This document shows positions 6,939-14,246 of a stretch of DNA of 22,222 bases, one piece after another (the first letter of the stretch is position 1; every line of letters starts with the position of its first letter). The stretch is from NCBI GenBank assembly GCA_022706865.1, contig JAKJBT010000022.1, positions 1 through 22,222 of the forward strand, read 5' to 3'. A program made the translations under genes and the position numbers. This DNA is from Bacillota bacterium (lineage in GTDB: Bacteria > Bacillota_A > Clostridia > Lutisporales > Lutisporaceae). Under the pieces are notes generated by a model. That model was not told the DNA's origin and searched no databases. It saw only the letters and a list, made by a program, of their open reading frames with translations.

Positions 6939-7385
6939 TTATTTATGAGAGCAAGGCTTAAAATAATCTTTTAAAAATACCCTATAGTATTCTGATGTGC
7001 CTATATCTCCAATTACATCTTTAAAACCGGCCTCTAAGCCGGCACCGTTGTACTTCTCGAAGCCCATTGCCTGCAGGAAGTCCTTGCAGATTCCCGCTGC
7101 GAATACCTCCTCAATTCCATGCAGATCGGCGATATTAAGCAGCGCTTTTGTTATCGCACCCCCAAGTTTTTTTCTTCTATGGCCTTCATCCACTATAACA
7201 CAATTCAGATATCCTTTTCCGTTGTATGGGACCAGACAGCCGCAGCCGCATTTAATATTTCCATCCTCGCATATCAGGAAATGCTCTATGTTTGACAGCA
7301 GCTTGAAGTCAGAAAATCCGTATTTTGAAGCAAGCTCCATTACAAAGCTAATGTCCTCAGGTTTTATCTTTCTTATCTGCATCAT
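6939..7385 (-). CDS. GNAT-family N-acetyltransferase
   Basis: A 148-residue single-domain GNAT acetyltransferase, which would transfer an acetyl group from acetyl-CoA to an unidentified amine. The N-terminal IRKIKPEDISFVMELASKYG is a standard GNAT opening. Motif A is visible around residues 63-85 as VIVDEGHRRKKLGGAITKAL, whose basic R-R-K-K-L-G-G loop binds the CoA pyrophosphate. The late LQAMGFEKYNG matches the usual FYxxxGF end of the fold. A cysteine-rich patch, KCGCGC (about 45-50), is unusual and could bind metal or be incidental. The ATG at 7385 lies 1 nt after the rluB stop, with GGGGG 8 nt upstream, so the two genes are coupled. The substrate cannot be inferred. Confidence 0.82.
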   Translation of the reverse strand: MMQIRKIKPEDISFVMELASKYGFSDFKLLSNIEHFLICEDGNIKCGCGCLVPYNGKGYLNCVIVDEGHRRKKLGGAITKALLNIADLHGIEEVFAAGICKDFLQAMGFEKYNGAGLEAGFKDVIGDIGTSEYYRVFLKDYFKPCSHK

Positions 7386-7386
7386 T

Positions 7387-8109
7387 TCACATACCCCCTA
7401 ATTCTTTTAAATATCTTATTTCTGAATCCTTCAGATATCGCCATTCGCCGGTTTTTAGACCCCCCAGCCCGATATCTCCTATTTTTATCCGCCTCAGCCT
7501 TATTACCTCATGTCCTATGGCGGAACACATTTTCCTGACTTGCCTGTTTCTCCCTTCATGTATGGTAATATCAATTACACTGTTGCCTTTTGAATATCTT
7601 ACTATTTCCATCTTTGCCGGAGCAGTAATATAATCTTCTATAGCCATACCCCTTTCAAAGATTTTAATATCCTCCCCCTTCACTTCTCCGCGGACCAAAG
7701 CTCTGTAAGTCTTATCAATACTATGCTTAGGGTGTGTAATTCTATATGTAAGCTCACCGTCATTACTCAAAATCAAAAGGCCTTCAGTATCATAATCCAG
7801 ACGTCCAATAGGAAAGACCCTTGTGCTTATTCCCTTTAACAGGTCTAAGACAGTGGGCCTTCCGAATTGATCCTTTACGCTGGTAATATATCCTGAGGGT
7901 TTGTTCAATAAAATATAAATTTTCTTCTCCGGGCTTTTGATTATATTCCCGTCAACTTCTATCACATCTCTGTCCTTATCAATCTTTAAGCCCGGTTCCG
8001 TAACCAGCCTGCCGTTGACCTTCACCTTTCCGGCATATATCATTTCTTCACTTTTGCGCCTTGAAGCCACACCGTACTCTGCCATTACTTTTTGCAGTCT
8101 TTCCGCCAT
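7387..8109 (-). CDS. rluB: Pseudouridine synthase of the RsuA/RluB family
   Basis: A 240-residue rRNA pseudouridine synthase. An N-terminal S4 RNA-binding domain (about 2-55, ERLQKVMAEYGVASRRKSEE) is followed by the catalytic domain with IGRLDYDTEGLL, in which D105 is the catalytic aspartate, and a late HEGRNRQVRKMCSAIGHEV RNA-binding segment. By family it should modify 23S rRNA (RluB, position 2605 region in E. coli) or 16S rRNA (RsuA); length and family distribution in Firmicutes favour RluB. The ATG at 8109 lies just after a run of G residues (8112-8122) that includes GGGAGG. A frame extended to a TTG at 8136 would read through that site and is unlikely. In many Firmicutes this gene neighbours scpAB, as it does loosely here. 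Confidence 0.9.
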   Translation of the reverse strand: MAERLQKVMAEYGVASRRKSEEMIYAGKVKVNGRLVTEPGLKIDKDRDVIEVDGNIIKSPEKKIYILLNKPSGYITSVKDQFGRPTVLDLLKGISTRVFPIGRLDYDTEGLLILSNDGELTYRITHPKHSIDKTYRALVRGEVKGEDIKIFERGMAIEDYITAPAKMEIVRYSKGNSVIDITIHEGRNRQVRKMCSAIGHEVIRLRRIKIGDIGLGGLKTGEWRYLKDSEIRYLKELGGM

Positions 8110-8111
8110 TT

Positions 8112-8122
8112 CCCCCTCCCCC
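8112..8122 (-). promoter_or_regulatory. G-rich Shine-Dalgarno deciding the rluB start
   Basis: Minus-strand GGGGGAGGGGG ends 2 nt before the ATG at 8109, with the GGGAGG core a few bases further upstream. It excludes the upstream TTG at 8136 as the start. Confidence 0.65.
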
Positions 8123-8252
8123 TCACAATTAATCAATTAAATATCAGCCAAAAGGAAAAACCTTTGAGATATGTCTAATTTGAGGTAATCTGCCATTACA
8201 TAAACTTTCTTGATAAGCATAAAGCCTATTTTCCCATAAAAGATATTACTTA

Positions 8253-9383
8253 CTAATCTGCGTCTGAAATATAGTCCCTTAAAATTCGTTTCAGATAGAA
8301 AAAAGGGCTGCTGGACTCCACACCTTCCGAATACTCAAGACTTATTGTCTTCAACAGATTATTGTCAATGTATATTTCAAGCTTTCCCGCATGATCGCCT
8401 TTTTTTAATGGGGCTTGTGCCGCTTTCAAACCTCTGGCTTCCAATCTTACATTTTCAATTTCATCTGCTCTCAGCGCCATGTCAAAATCCTCCGCAGGCT
8501 TGACTCCGACAAACCTTTCCTTCCCGTTCCTTACCTCAACGACTTTAAAAATGCTGTCCTTTTCTACAATTCTCTTTTTTATGTAATTATTAAATCCATA
8601 TTCCAGAAGAGCCGATGAGTCATTCCACATAGGCCCGCAGTTCAGAACCACACAGACCAGCCGCATCCCGTCTCTTGTGGCGGAAGATACCAGACATCGC
8701 CCTGCCCTATTTGTATAACCTGTTTTTACTCCATCCCCTCCCGCAAACTGCCAAAGCATTTTGTTCTTATTAATCATTACCCTGTCCCAGTTTTCATTCG
8801 GAGGGCCTTCCATGACCTTTTTTTTGCTGCTTACTATCTTTGAAAACATGGGGTTTTTCAATGCATAGCAAGTAATAAGAGCAAGATCCCGTGCGGTGGT
8901 ATAATGCCCATCCGCATCCAGGCCGTGGGGATTGGCAAATCTTGTATTGCTTGCTCCTATCTCCCGGGCCTTTTTATTCATCATTTCCGCAAAACCTTCT
9001 ACTGACCCGCCGATATGCTCTGCTACTGCCGTTGCGGCATCATTTCCCGACCGAAGCATTATTGCGTATAACAAATCATTTACTGTGTGTACTTCACCTT
9101 CCCGCAAATATATTGAGGAGCCCTCCATATAAGAAGCCCTTTTGCTTATTTTAACCTTTTCATCCAATCTTCCGCTTTCAATAGCTACAAGAGTGGTCAT
9201 TATCTTTGTAGTACTGGCCATGGCCAGCTTTTCGTCCATATTTTTGGAATATAGTATCCTGTTGGAGTCAACATCCATAACTACTGCTGCGCGGGCACTG
9301 GTTTCCTGCAAAGCCTGAACTGCAAAAAAGCCTGATAATGCAGTAATAACTGCCGCCATGACTATAGCCGTATTTCTTTTCAT
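8253..9383 (-). CDS. D-alanyl-D-alanine carboxypeptidase (S11 family, PBP5-like), copy 1
   Basis: A 376-residue low-molecular-weight penicillin-binding protein that trims the terminal D-Ala of peptidoglycan stem peptides outside the membrane. All three active-site motifs are present: STTK (S57-K60), SGN (112-114) and KTG (220-222, in GVKTGYTNRAGRC). A hydrophobic N-terminal segment (about residues 5-25) is a signal peptide or anchor. The C-terminal beta domain (about 265-350) resembles PBP5_C, and FFYLKRILRDY near the end could be the amphipathic membrane-contact helix. The ATG at 9383 has GGAG 7 nt upstream at 9391-9394; the TTG at 9386 is rejected. A paralogue lies at 14247-15443. DacB or DacF roles in spore cortex are possible, but the exact orthology is not clear. 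Confidence 0.9.
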   Translation of the reverse strand: MKRNTAIVMAAVITALSGFFAVQALQETSARAAVVMDVDSNRILYSKNMDEKLAMASTTKIMTTLVAIESGRLDEKVKISKRASYMEGSSIYLREGEVHTVNDLLYAIMLRSGNDAATAVAEHIGGSVEGFAEMMNKKAREIGASNTRFANPHGLDADGHYTTARDLALITCYALKNPMFSKIVSSKKKVMEGPPNENWDRVMINKNKMLWQFAGGDGVKTGYTNRAGRCLVSSATRDGMRLVCVVLNCGPMWNDSSALLEYGFNNYIKKRIVEKDSIFKVVEVRNGKERFVGVKPAEDFDMALRADEIENVRLEARGLKAAQAPLKKGDHAGKLEIYIDNNLLKTISLEYSEGVESSSPFFYLKRILRDYISDAD

Positions 9384-9474
9384 CAAATCACTCCGAAATA
9401 ATAAATGATTTACATCTTGATATTAAATGGTTACACATATATTATTAACAGAATGATTTATTTATATAATTTTA

Positions 9475-9873
9475 TTATTCCTTGTCAATTTTGCAGCCAA
9501 ATTCCTTGGCAATCTTGAGTGCTTCCTTTATGTCATCCTCTCCCCAGATAGTCCAGCCTCCTTTTAATGTTCCGCCTACATATATCTCTACCTTGTCTTT
9601 CTTAAAAATCATCACCTTGTCATGTCTTTTCTTCATTTGTATGATTTGCCTTTGTACTGCTTCTTCAATATCAACATCCATTACTTTCAACGCAATAAAA
9701 ATGCAGGAAAGAGCGTCTTCCAATTCACTCTTAGCCCTCTCTTCCTCACCTCTAAGCAGAGCTTTCAATGATTCGGCAACTTCCTCATTCAAATGACTCA
9801 GAACTTCCTTAGGATCATCAGTGGAATATTTTCGGTTTTCCCATATCATTTCAACTGCGCTTTTTAACTCCAT
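9475..9873 (-). CDS. MazG-like nucleotide pyrophosphohydrolase with a C-terminal extension
   Basis: A 132-residue all-alpha NTP pyrophosphohydrolase-type protein. The MazG-like metal motif is visible as E30-E31-x2-E34 (LNEEVAESLKALL) and E50-x2-D53 (ELEDALSCIFIAL), so it probably cleaves a nucleoside triphosphate to the monophosphate and PPi. The helical part ends near residue 88. The remaining residues, with VEIYVGGTLKGGWTIWG and a final helix, are not part of the usual MazG core and look like a small beta-hairpin plus helix. GGGAGGT precedes the ATG. It follows the ytfJ terminator and seems to have its own extended -10 promoter at 9943-9951. The substrate is unknown; housecleaning of non-canonical dNTPs is the common role. 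Confidence 0.78.
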   Translation of the reverse strand: MELKSAVEMIWENRKYSTDDPKEVLSHLNEEVAESLKALLRGEEERAKSELEDALSCIFIALKVMDVDIEEAVQRQIIQMKKRHDKVMIFKKDKVEIYVGGTLKGGWTIWGEDDIKEALKIAKEFGCKIDKE

Positions 9874-9942
9874 ATAATTACCTCCCGATAAAGCATATCA
9901 TTCCTTAAGGATAATTATCAAAATTTCTATATCATCAAGAAT

Positions 9943-9951
9943 ATTATACCA
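9943..9951 (-). promoter_or_regulatory. Extended -10 promoter for the MazG-like gene
   Basis: Minus-strand TGGTATAAT carries a perfect -10 (TATAAT, 9943-9948) with the TGn extension. No good -35 is seen, which extended -10 promoters tolerate. It lies just past the ytfJ terminator and about 70 nt before the ATG. Confidence 0.5.
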
Positions 9952-9960
9952 CTTATACGT

Positions 9961-9987
9961 AAAAAAGGAAGGAGTTAGCTCCTTCCT
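9961..9987 (-). terminator. Rho-independent terminator overlapping the ytfJ stop codon
   Basis: Perfect 9-bp arms AGGAAGGAG (9966-9974) and CTCCTTCCT (9979-9987) enclose a 4-nt loop, and the minus strand continues into six T. The stem includes two bases of the ytfJ stop codon (9986-9988). It ends the DUF2953-ytfJ unit. Confidence 0.88.
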
Positions 9988-10396
9988 ACATTTCAAGGCT
10001 GTCTTCCTCAGGATGCCTTTTCTTGTTTATATAATTCTCCATATTGTTTATAAGGTCGGGCACCATATCGACTATTCTGTCAACGGCACTGCTGTATCTG
10101 ACGGGTATTACCCTAAGCTGTCCGTTTGTTGTCGCCAGAAAACCTATGGGCTGTACCGTCACCCCTGCTCCGCTCCCTCCGGCAAAAGGATACTTTGAAG
10201 CATCCTCTTCGTTTTTATCAGTGGTTCCCGTATATTCTCCGCCACCGGCTATGAATGCGAAGGATACCTTTGACACAGGTACAATGACGGTTCCGTCTTT
10301 TGTTTCAACAGCGTCACCAACTACCGTATTAACATCTATCATGTTCTTGATGTTTTCCATTGTAGTTTTCATCAAGCTTTGTACAGGCTGATCCAA
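9986..10396 (-). CDS. ytfJ: GerW-family sporulation protein YtfJ
   Basis: A 136-residue YtfJ/GerW-family protein; B. subtilis YtfJ is a forespore-made spore protein needed for normal germination. Recognisable segments are MENIKNMIDVNTVVGDAVE near the start, VIVPVSKVSFAFIAGGGEY in the middle, and the glycine-rich FAGGSGAGVTVQPIGFL. The start is probably the TTG at 10396, giving the DQPVQSLM beginning expected for the family, with AGAAGGA (10407-10413) about 10 nt upstream. An in-frame GTG at 10405 lies too close to that site. The gene is 15 nt after DUF2953, the same pairing as ytfI-ytfJ of Bacillus, and a terminator overlaps its stop. No signal peptide is seen. Confidence 0.9.
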   Translation of the reverse strand: MDQPVQSLMKTTMENIKNMIDVNTVVGDAVETKDGTVIVPVSKVSFAFIAGGGEYTGTTDKNEEDASKYPFAGGSGAGVTVQPIGFLATTNGQLRVIPVRYSSAVDRIVDMVPDLINNMENYINKKRHPEEDSLEM

Positions 10397-10411
10397 GCTA
10401 AACACATCCTT

Positions 10412-11071
10412 CTATAATGTAGTATTAATATATTTTTTCCTATTACCGGATATCAATGCAGGTATTACCCTAATTCCAACATTTATAATATGACCTGTTT
10501 TCATTCGAATTATGCAACTGAAATCAAGGTTCAGCCTGACACTGCCGAATATTGGGGCAATAATTATCCTGGGCTTCTTAATGTTCACATAGCTTCCGGT
10601 AAATGCCATTATACTGCCTATAACTGCCCATGCTGTTCCGTACAGCAATCCCGTTACTGCGGCATCCCCGGTTCCCATTCCTATTTTCAGGTAAAGATTC
10701 CTTATCATAATTTTTTTTGTTATATATCTTATAGGAGAAGCAATTATATCTTTGTTATTCTTATATGCACTAACTAAGCCCTTCCCCTTCCCCTTCTCCA
10801 TGCCAAGGAGCTTGTTAAGCCTTGCCATAAGCCTGCTTTTCTCCCTGTCCGCCACTTCAACCGTATACTTCAATACAGGCTTTCCATTTTCAAAAGCCAG
10901 CTTTAATACAGCAATCTCGGTATTGATATTGAGCAAGCCATATAATGTCTTCAGCCCCAAGGCAATCTTCACATTGTCATTGTGCTTTTCAACCTTCGTA
11001 CTTATTTCTACGGGCATCAGATACAGCATCAATATTAAAAGTATTAGCCCGGAAGCAGCATACAGCATCAT
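10412..11071 (-). CDS. DUF2953 membrane protein (YtfI-like)
   Basis: A DUF2953 protein of 219 residues, partner gene of ytfJ in Bacillus and clostridia, with no assigned biochemical function. An N-terminal hydrophobic helix (about residues 4-24, ASGLILLILMLYLMP) precedes a region of alternating strands (VKIALGLKTLYGLLNI and so on). A second hydrophobic segment lies near residues 140-160 (GLLYGTAWAVIGSIMA), and a basic C-terminus follows. I start it at the ATG at 11071 (tandem ATGs) because AAAGGGG lies at 11076-11082. Extending to a TTG at 11119 has no ribosome binding site. It opens a two-gene sporulation unit bounded by terminators on both sides. An inverted repeat at 11086-11111 lies directly upstream. 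Confidence 0.82.
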   Translation of the reverse strand: MMLYAASGLILLILMLYLMPVEISTKVEKHNDNVKIALGLKTLYGLLNINTEIAVLKLAFENGKPVLKYTVEVADREKSRLMARLNKLLGMEKGKGKGLVSAYKNNKDIIASPIRYITKKIMIRNLYLKIGMGTGDAAVTGLLYGTAWAVIGSIMAFTGSYVNIKKPRIIIAPIFGSVRLNLDFSCIIRMKTGHIINVGIRVIPALISGNRKKYINTTL

Positions 11072-11085
11072 AATTCCCCTTTCAG

Positions 11086-11111
11086 GATATACACCTGGCA
11101 ATCTGTATATC
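11086..11111 (-). repeat. Inverted repeat directly upstream of the DUF2953 ribosome binding site
   Basis: GATATAC (11086-11092) and GTATATC (11105-11111) are exact inverted repeats 12 nt apart, extendable by one G-U and one A-U pair in RNA. The repeat falls between the scpB terminator and the DUF2953 Shine-Dalgarno at 11076-11082. It could be an operator or a leader hairpin; no function is shown. Confidence 0.45.
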
Positions 11112-11124
11112 TTTCTCAAAAAAT

Positions 11125-11150
11125 AAAAAAAAATACATCAGTTGATGTAT
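11125..11150 (-). terminator. Strong terminator after scpB
   Basis: ATACATCA (11133-11140) and TGATGTAT (11143-11150) form a perfect 8-bp inverted repeat (7 bp with a 4-nt loop in practice). The minus strand continues into nine T (complement of A11125-11133). The stem is AT-rich but the T tract is long. It closes the M50 protease-trpS-scpA-scpB operon. Confidence 0.8.
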
Positions 11151-11184
11151 AATGCAATCAAAGCAATGAAAAGCACACAGCCCT

Positions 11185-11739
11185 CTATGCTCCTTCTTCT
11201 TCGTTAAGCTCCCTCAGAGCAGGCAGCTCCTTGATGGATTTCAACCCGAACAATTTAAGGAAATTGTCGGTGGTCCCGTACAGGATTGCCCTACCCGGGC
11301 CCTCCAGCCTTCCTGCCTCATATATCAATTCTTTTTCCGTTAATCTTGCAATGCAGCCGTCTGATTTTACCCCTCTGATATAATCAATCTGGGACTTTGT
11401 TATGGGTTGTTTATATGCAATTATCGCAAGTGTCTCAAGGGATGCCTGAGAAAGGCCCTGGCGGCTTTGTGGCTTGACCAGCCTTTCTATATACTCATAA
11501 TGCTCCGGCTTTGTGCAAAGCTGATAGCAGTTGTTCACCTCGATAATCTGGACTCCTCTGTTATCTTCATTAAAACTGTCCATCATCTGCTTTACTATTC
11601 TTCTGAGTGTAGTTTCGTCAATATTGATGATGCTGCATATTTCCTTTATGGGAACAGCATCACCGGCTACAAACAGAAGGCCCTCGACAATCGACTTTAT
11701 TTCTCTGATATCCATAACATAATCCAACCCTTCATGCAC
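11185..11739 (-). CDS. scpB: Segregation and condensation protein B
   Basis: ScpB, 184 residues, the winged-helix dimer that with ScpA bridges the SMC heads to form the bacterial condensin, acting on the nucleoid in chromosome segregation. Family signatures are SIVEGLLFVAGDAVPI at the start, LSQASLETLAIIAYKQPITKSQIDYIRGV in the middle, and GRLEGPGRAILYGTTDNFLKLFGL in the second winged helix. The GTG at 11739 has AAGGA 6 nt upstream and overlaps scpA by 8 nt. An ATG at 11715 would match the N-terminus of other ScpB proteins well but has a poorer ribosome binding site. It is the last gene of its operon; smc is not in the window. Confidence 0.95.
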   Translation of the reverse strand: MHEGLDYVMDIREIKSIVEGLLFVAGDAVPIKEICSIINIDETTLRRIVKQMMDSFNEDNRGVQIIEVNNCYQLCTKPEHYEYIERLVKPQSRQGLSQASLETLAIIAYKQPITKSQIDYIRGVKSDGCIARLTEKELIYEAGRLEGPGRAILYGTTDNFLKLFGLKSIKELPALRELNEEEGA

Positions 11740-12463
11740 CTTTTATCCTTCTCTTGATAAGTATCCTTGAGAAGTTCTTTTCCTGTTCAATAAGCAGGCT
11801 CCTTCTTTTCAGCAGCTCAAGTATCGCCAGGAAAGTAACGATTATCTCGTACTTGTTGTAGCATCCGATGAACAAGTCGTCAAAGTAAAATGACGGTTTG
11901 CCGGCAAGCAATTTGTTTATCAGCCTTATCTTGTCTTCTACAGTGACAACCTCCCTGTAGATTTCCGTGTAGCTGTTCTTCCTTCTTGATTCATTCTTCA
12001 GAATTATATTTCTGAAGCTCATATACAGCATGTCCAGGGAAACATTAGAAATAGATGCTGCATCATCTATATAATCCTCTATCGGCTCGGGGGGCTTATA
12101 AAAAACCTTGGAATATATGCCAAGCTTGTCCTTTAATTCAAGGGATGCTTCCTTATACTTCTTATATTCTATAAGCTTTAGTACAAGTTCTTCTCTTGGA
12201 TCTTTATCATCTGTTATACTATCTTCCTTCTTCGGCTTTGGCAGCAGCATCTTTGATTTTATCTCCAGCAGGGTTGCGGCCATAACAATAAATTCGCTTG
12301 AGACCTCAAGATCATGTATCTCCATCATACTGATATAATGGAGATACTGATCTGTTATCTCAGCAATCGGTATATCGTAGATATCCACCTCTGTTTTTTC
12401 AATGAGATGAAGCAGAAGATCCAAAGGACCTTCAAAGGCTTCCAGCTTAACATTTATTGCCAT
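11732..12463 (-). CDS. scpA: Segregation and condensation protein A (kleisin)
   Basis: ScpA, 243 residues, the bacterial kleisin that links the SMC heads and binds a ScpB dimer. The opening VKLEAFEGPLDLLLHLIEK and the VSSEFIVMAATLLEIKSKMLLP helix are diagnostic, and the C-terminus has the winged helix that contacts the SMC cap (VTFLAILELLKRRSLLIEQ). Length is typical. It begins 3 nt after trpS, with GGAG of its ribosome binding site lying in the last codons of trpS, and its own end overlaps scpB by 8 nt, so all three are tightly coupled. The acidic region around residues 76-90 is the variable linker. Confidence 0.96.
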   Translation of the reverse strand: MAINVKLEAFEGPLDLLLHLIEKTEVDIYDIPIAEITDQYLHYISMMEIHDLEVSSEFIVMAATLLEIKSKMLLPKPKKEDSITDDKDPREELVLKLIEYKKYKEASLELKDKLGIYSKVFYKPPEPIEDYIDDAASISNVSLDMLYMSFRNIILKNESRRKNSYTEIYREVVTVEDKIRLINKLLAGKPSFYFDDLFIGCYNKYEIIVTFLAILELLKRRSLLIEQEKNFSRILIKRRIKGA

Positions 12464-12466
12464 GTG

Positions 12467-13459
12467 TTACTCCAATTCCAACATTTTCATCTTTTCTCTT
12501 ACTTCTGCAAGGGTCACCCTGGCCACTTCTCTTGCATGACGGGTACCCTCCCTCAATATTTCCAGTATGCCTTCCTTATTGCTTATAAGCTCCTGTCTTT
12601 TCTCATACATGGGTGCCATATACTGAACTATGTTTTCTGCAAGTGCTTTCTTGCACTGCACACAGCCTAAGCCCCCTGTCTTGCATACCTCGTATGTCTC
12701 CTGATGTGTTTTCTCGGAAAACACCTTGTGGAAAGCATATACCGCGCATATATCAGGATGTCCCGGATCATTCTTCCTGATCTTTTCCGTATCTGTAATC
12801 ATCTGTCTGACTTTCTCCCTGATAGTATCGGGAGAATCTGACAACGCAATGGTATTGTCATAGCTTTTGCTCATTTTTCTTCCGTCGAGGCCGGGAAGCA
12901 CTTTTATTTTTGTCATTTTCCCCTGAGGCTCAGGGAAGGTATCCCCGTAAATATAATTAAACCTTCTTGCAATTTCACGGGACAGCTCCAAATGCGGCTG
13001 CTGGTCCTCACCAACCGGTACGAAGCTTGCTTTATGAATAAGTATGTCTGTAGCCATAAGATTAGGATATCCCAGGAAACCATAAGTTGTTATATTCTTC
13101 TCGGTAAGCTGCGACAGCTGTTCTTTATAGGTCGGACATCTTTCAAGCCATGAAAGGGGCGTAATCATTGAAAGCAGCAAATGAAGCTCGGCGGTTTCCT
13201 TGATATTTGACTGCAGAAAAATAGTGCATCTTTTCGGATCCAAGCCGGCGCTCAACCAATCTATAGCAATCTCCATTATGTTATCCTTGATTTCACTGGT
13301 ATCTTCATAGCCTGTGGTCAAAGCATGCCAATCCACAATGGAAAAAAAACATTCGTAATCATCCTGGAGCCTTACCCAATTCTCAAGGGCTCCGAAATAG
13401 TTTCCCAGGTGAAGACTGCCCGTAGGCCTCATACCGCTCATAATTCTCTGTCTTGTCAT
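12467..13459 (-). CDS. trpS: Tryptophanyl-tRNA synthetase
   Basis: A class Ic aminoacyl-tRNA synthetase of 330 residues that charges tRNA-Trp. The HIGH-type motif is HLGN (17-20) in MRPTGSLHLGNYFGA, and the KMSKS motif is present intact (195-199, GRKMSKSYDN). GEDQQPHLELSREIARRFN binds in the dimer core. Near the C-terminus a C-x7-C-x2-C arrangement (CKTGGLGCVQC) is seen, as in a subset of bacterial TrpS proteins. GGAGGT precedes the ATG. The gap to the upstream gene is only 24 nt, with no room for a T-box leader, so it is co-transcribed with the M50 protease gene and is not individually regulated here. Confidence 0.97.
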   Translation of the reverse strand: MTRQRIMSGMRPTGSLHLGNYFGALENWVRLQDDYECFFSIVDWHALTTGYEDTSEIKDNIMEIAIDWLSAGLDPKRCTIFLQSNIKETAELHLLLSMITPLSWLERCPTYKEQLSQLTEKNITTYGFLGYPNLMATDILIHKASFVPVGEDQQPHLELSREIARRFNYIYGDTFPEPQGKMTKIKVLPGLDGRKMSKSYDNTIALSDSPDTIREKVRQMITDTEKIRKNDPGHPDICAVYAFHKVFSEKTHQETYEVCKTGGLGCVQCKKALAENIVQYMAPMYEKRQELISNKEGILEILREGTRHAREVARVTLAEVREKMKMLELE

Positions 13460-13483
13460 TTTAATTACCTCCAGTGCTATCTT

Positions 13484-14140
13484 TTAAATAAACAACCCTA
13501 TGGCAGAGTTGATGAACCAATCCATAACCATTATTACAGGCCCTAAAACCCTGCCTATGATTCCGGAAAAAATAAGTATAAGCATAAGTATATTTGAATA
13601 CCCAGCATATCTTCTCATGAAAAATCTCTGTCTGTCATTCAGAAAAGCATCAAGTATTTTTGAGCCGTCCAGAGGCGGTATCGGAAGCAGATTAAAGGCT
13701 CCTATGCTGAGATTTATTATGTAAGCAATCTGCAAGATACCTTTGGTTATCTCTCCCATGCTTTTATAAAAAACCGCATAAACGGCGGCAATAAGCAAGG
13801 CCGTTATGAAATTTGACATAGGGCCCGCAAGGGATACAAGCAGCATTCCCTTCCTTCTGTTACGGAAGTACATGTCATTTACCGGCACAGGCTTTGCCCA
13901 TCCGAATCGTCTGGTGACTATCAGGCACAGAAAACCCAAAGGATCCATATGGGCAATGGGATTTAACGTAAGCCTTCCATACTGCCTGGCTGTATTGTCC
14001 CCCATTGCGAAAGCCGCCAGAGCATGTGAATACTCATGTATCGTCAATGCGAGAATTATGCCGGGCAGACTGTATAATAAGGATGATATGCCAAAGTTCA
14101 AATTCAGGTAATATAAGAATTTGGATAACAAATCATTCAC
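13484..14140 (-). CDS. Site-2 protease (M50) family membrane metalloprotease homologue
   Basis: A 218-residue polytopic membrane protein of the M50/site-2 protease group without a PDZ domain. The zinc motif HEYSH (35-39) lies in the first strongly hydrophobic helix, and the third ligand motif NLLPIPPLDG (N150, D158) is in place. LVSLAGPMSN marks the central transmembrane segment. The substrate is unknown; in Bacillus and clostridia this short form sits next to trpS, scpA and scpB, with no proven role. The start is a GTG at 14140 with AAAGGAG 7 nt upstream; a nearby ATG at 14136 is out of frame. It is the first gene of the four-gene operon ending at the 11125-11150 terminator. Confidence 0.9.
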   Translation of the reverse strand: MNDLLSKFLYYLNLNFGISSLLYSLPGIILALTIHEYSHALAAFAMGDNTARQYGRLTLNPIAHMDPLGFLCLIVTRRFGWAKPVPVNDMYFRNRRKGMLLVSLAGPMSNFITALLIAAVYAVFYKSMGEITKGILQIAYIINLSIGAFNLLPIPPLDGSKILDAFLNDRQRFFMRRYAGYSNILMLILIFSGIIGRVLGPVIMVMDWFINSAIGLFI

Positions 14141-14179
14141 GGAATAACTCCTTTGTATGGAAAATAATATATCTAATAT

Positions 14180-14208
14180 ATTTTAATACATTTGCGCTAT
14201 TTATACAA
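14180..14208 (-). promoter_or_regulatory. Possible promoter of the M50-trpS-scpAB operon
   Basis: Minus-strand TTGTAT (14203-14208) and TAAAAT (14180-14185) are 17 nt apart, about 40 nt before the GTG start and just after the dacF terminator. The -35 matches at three of six positions. A promoter is expected here because the preceding unit is terminated. Confidence 0.36.
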
Positions 14209-14215
14209 TACAAAG

Positions 14216-14237
14216 AAAAAACCCGGCATCAGCCGGG
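14216..14237 (-). terminator. Rho-independent terminator after dacF
   Basis: CCCGGC (14222-14227) and GCCGGG (14232-14237) form a GC-only 6-bp stem with a 4-nt loop, and the minus strand continues into six T (complement of A14216-14221). It lies 10 nt past the dacF stop. Confidence 0.88.
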
Positions 14238-14246
14238 AAAAGTATG

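Noticed and set aside
8137..8252. Possible terminator between carboxypeptidase copy 1 and rluB
   Set aside because: The best hairpins (AAAGG/CCTTT near 8151-8166 and ATAGGC/GCTTAT near 8213-8230) are short and lack a following T run on the minus strand. I see nothing else convincing in this 116-base gap.
13460..13483. T-box leader for trpS
   Set aside because: The gap is 24 nt and holds only the Shine-Dalgarno; trpS is inside an operon.
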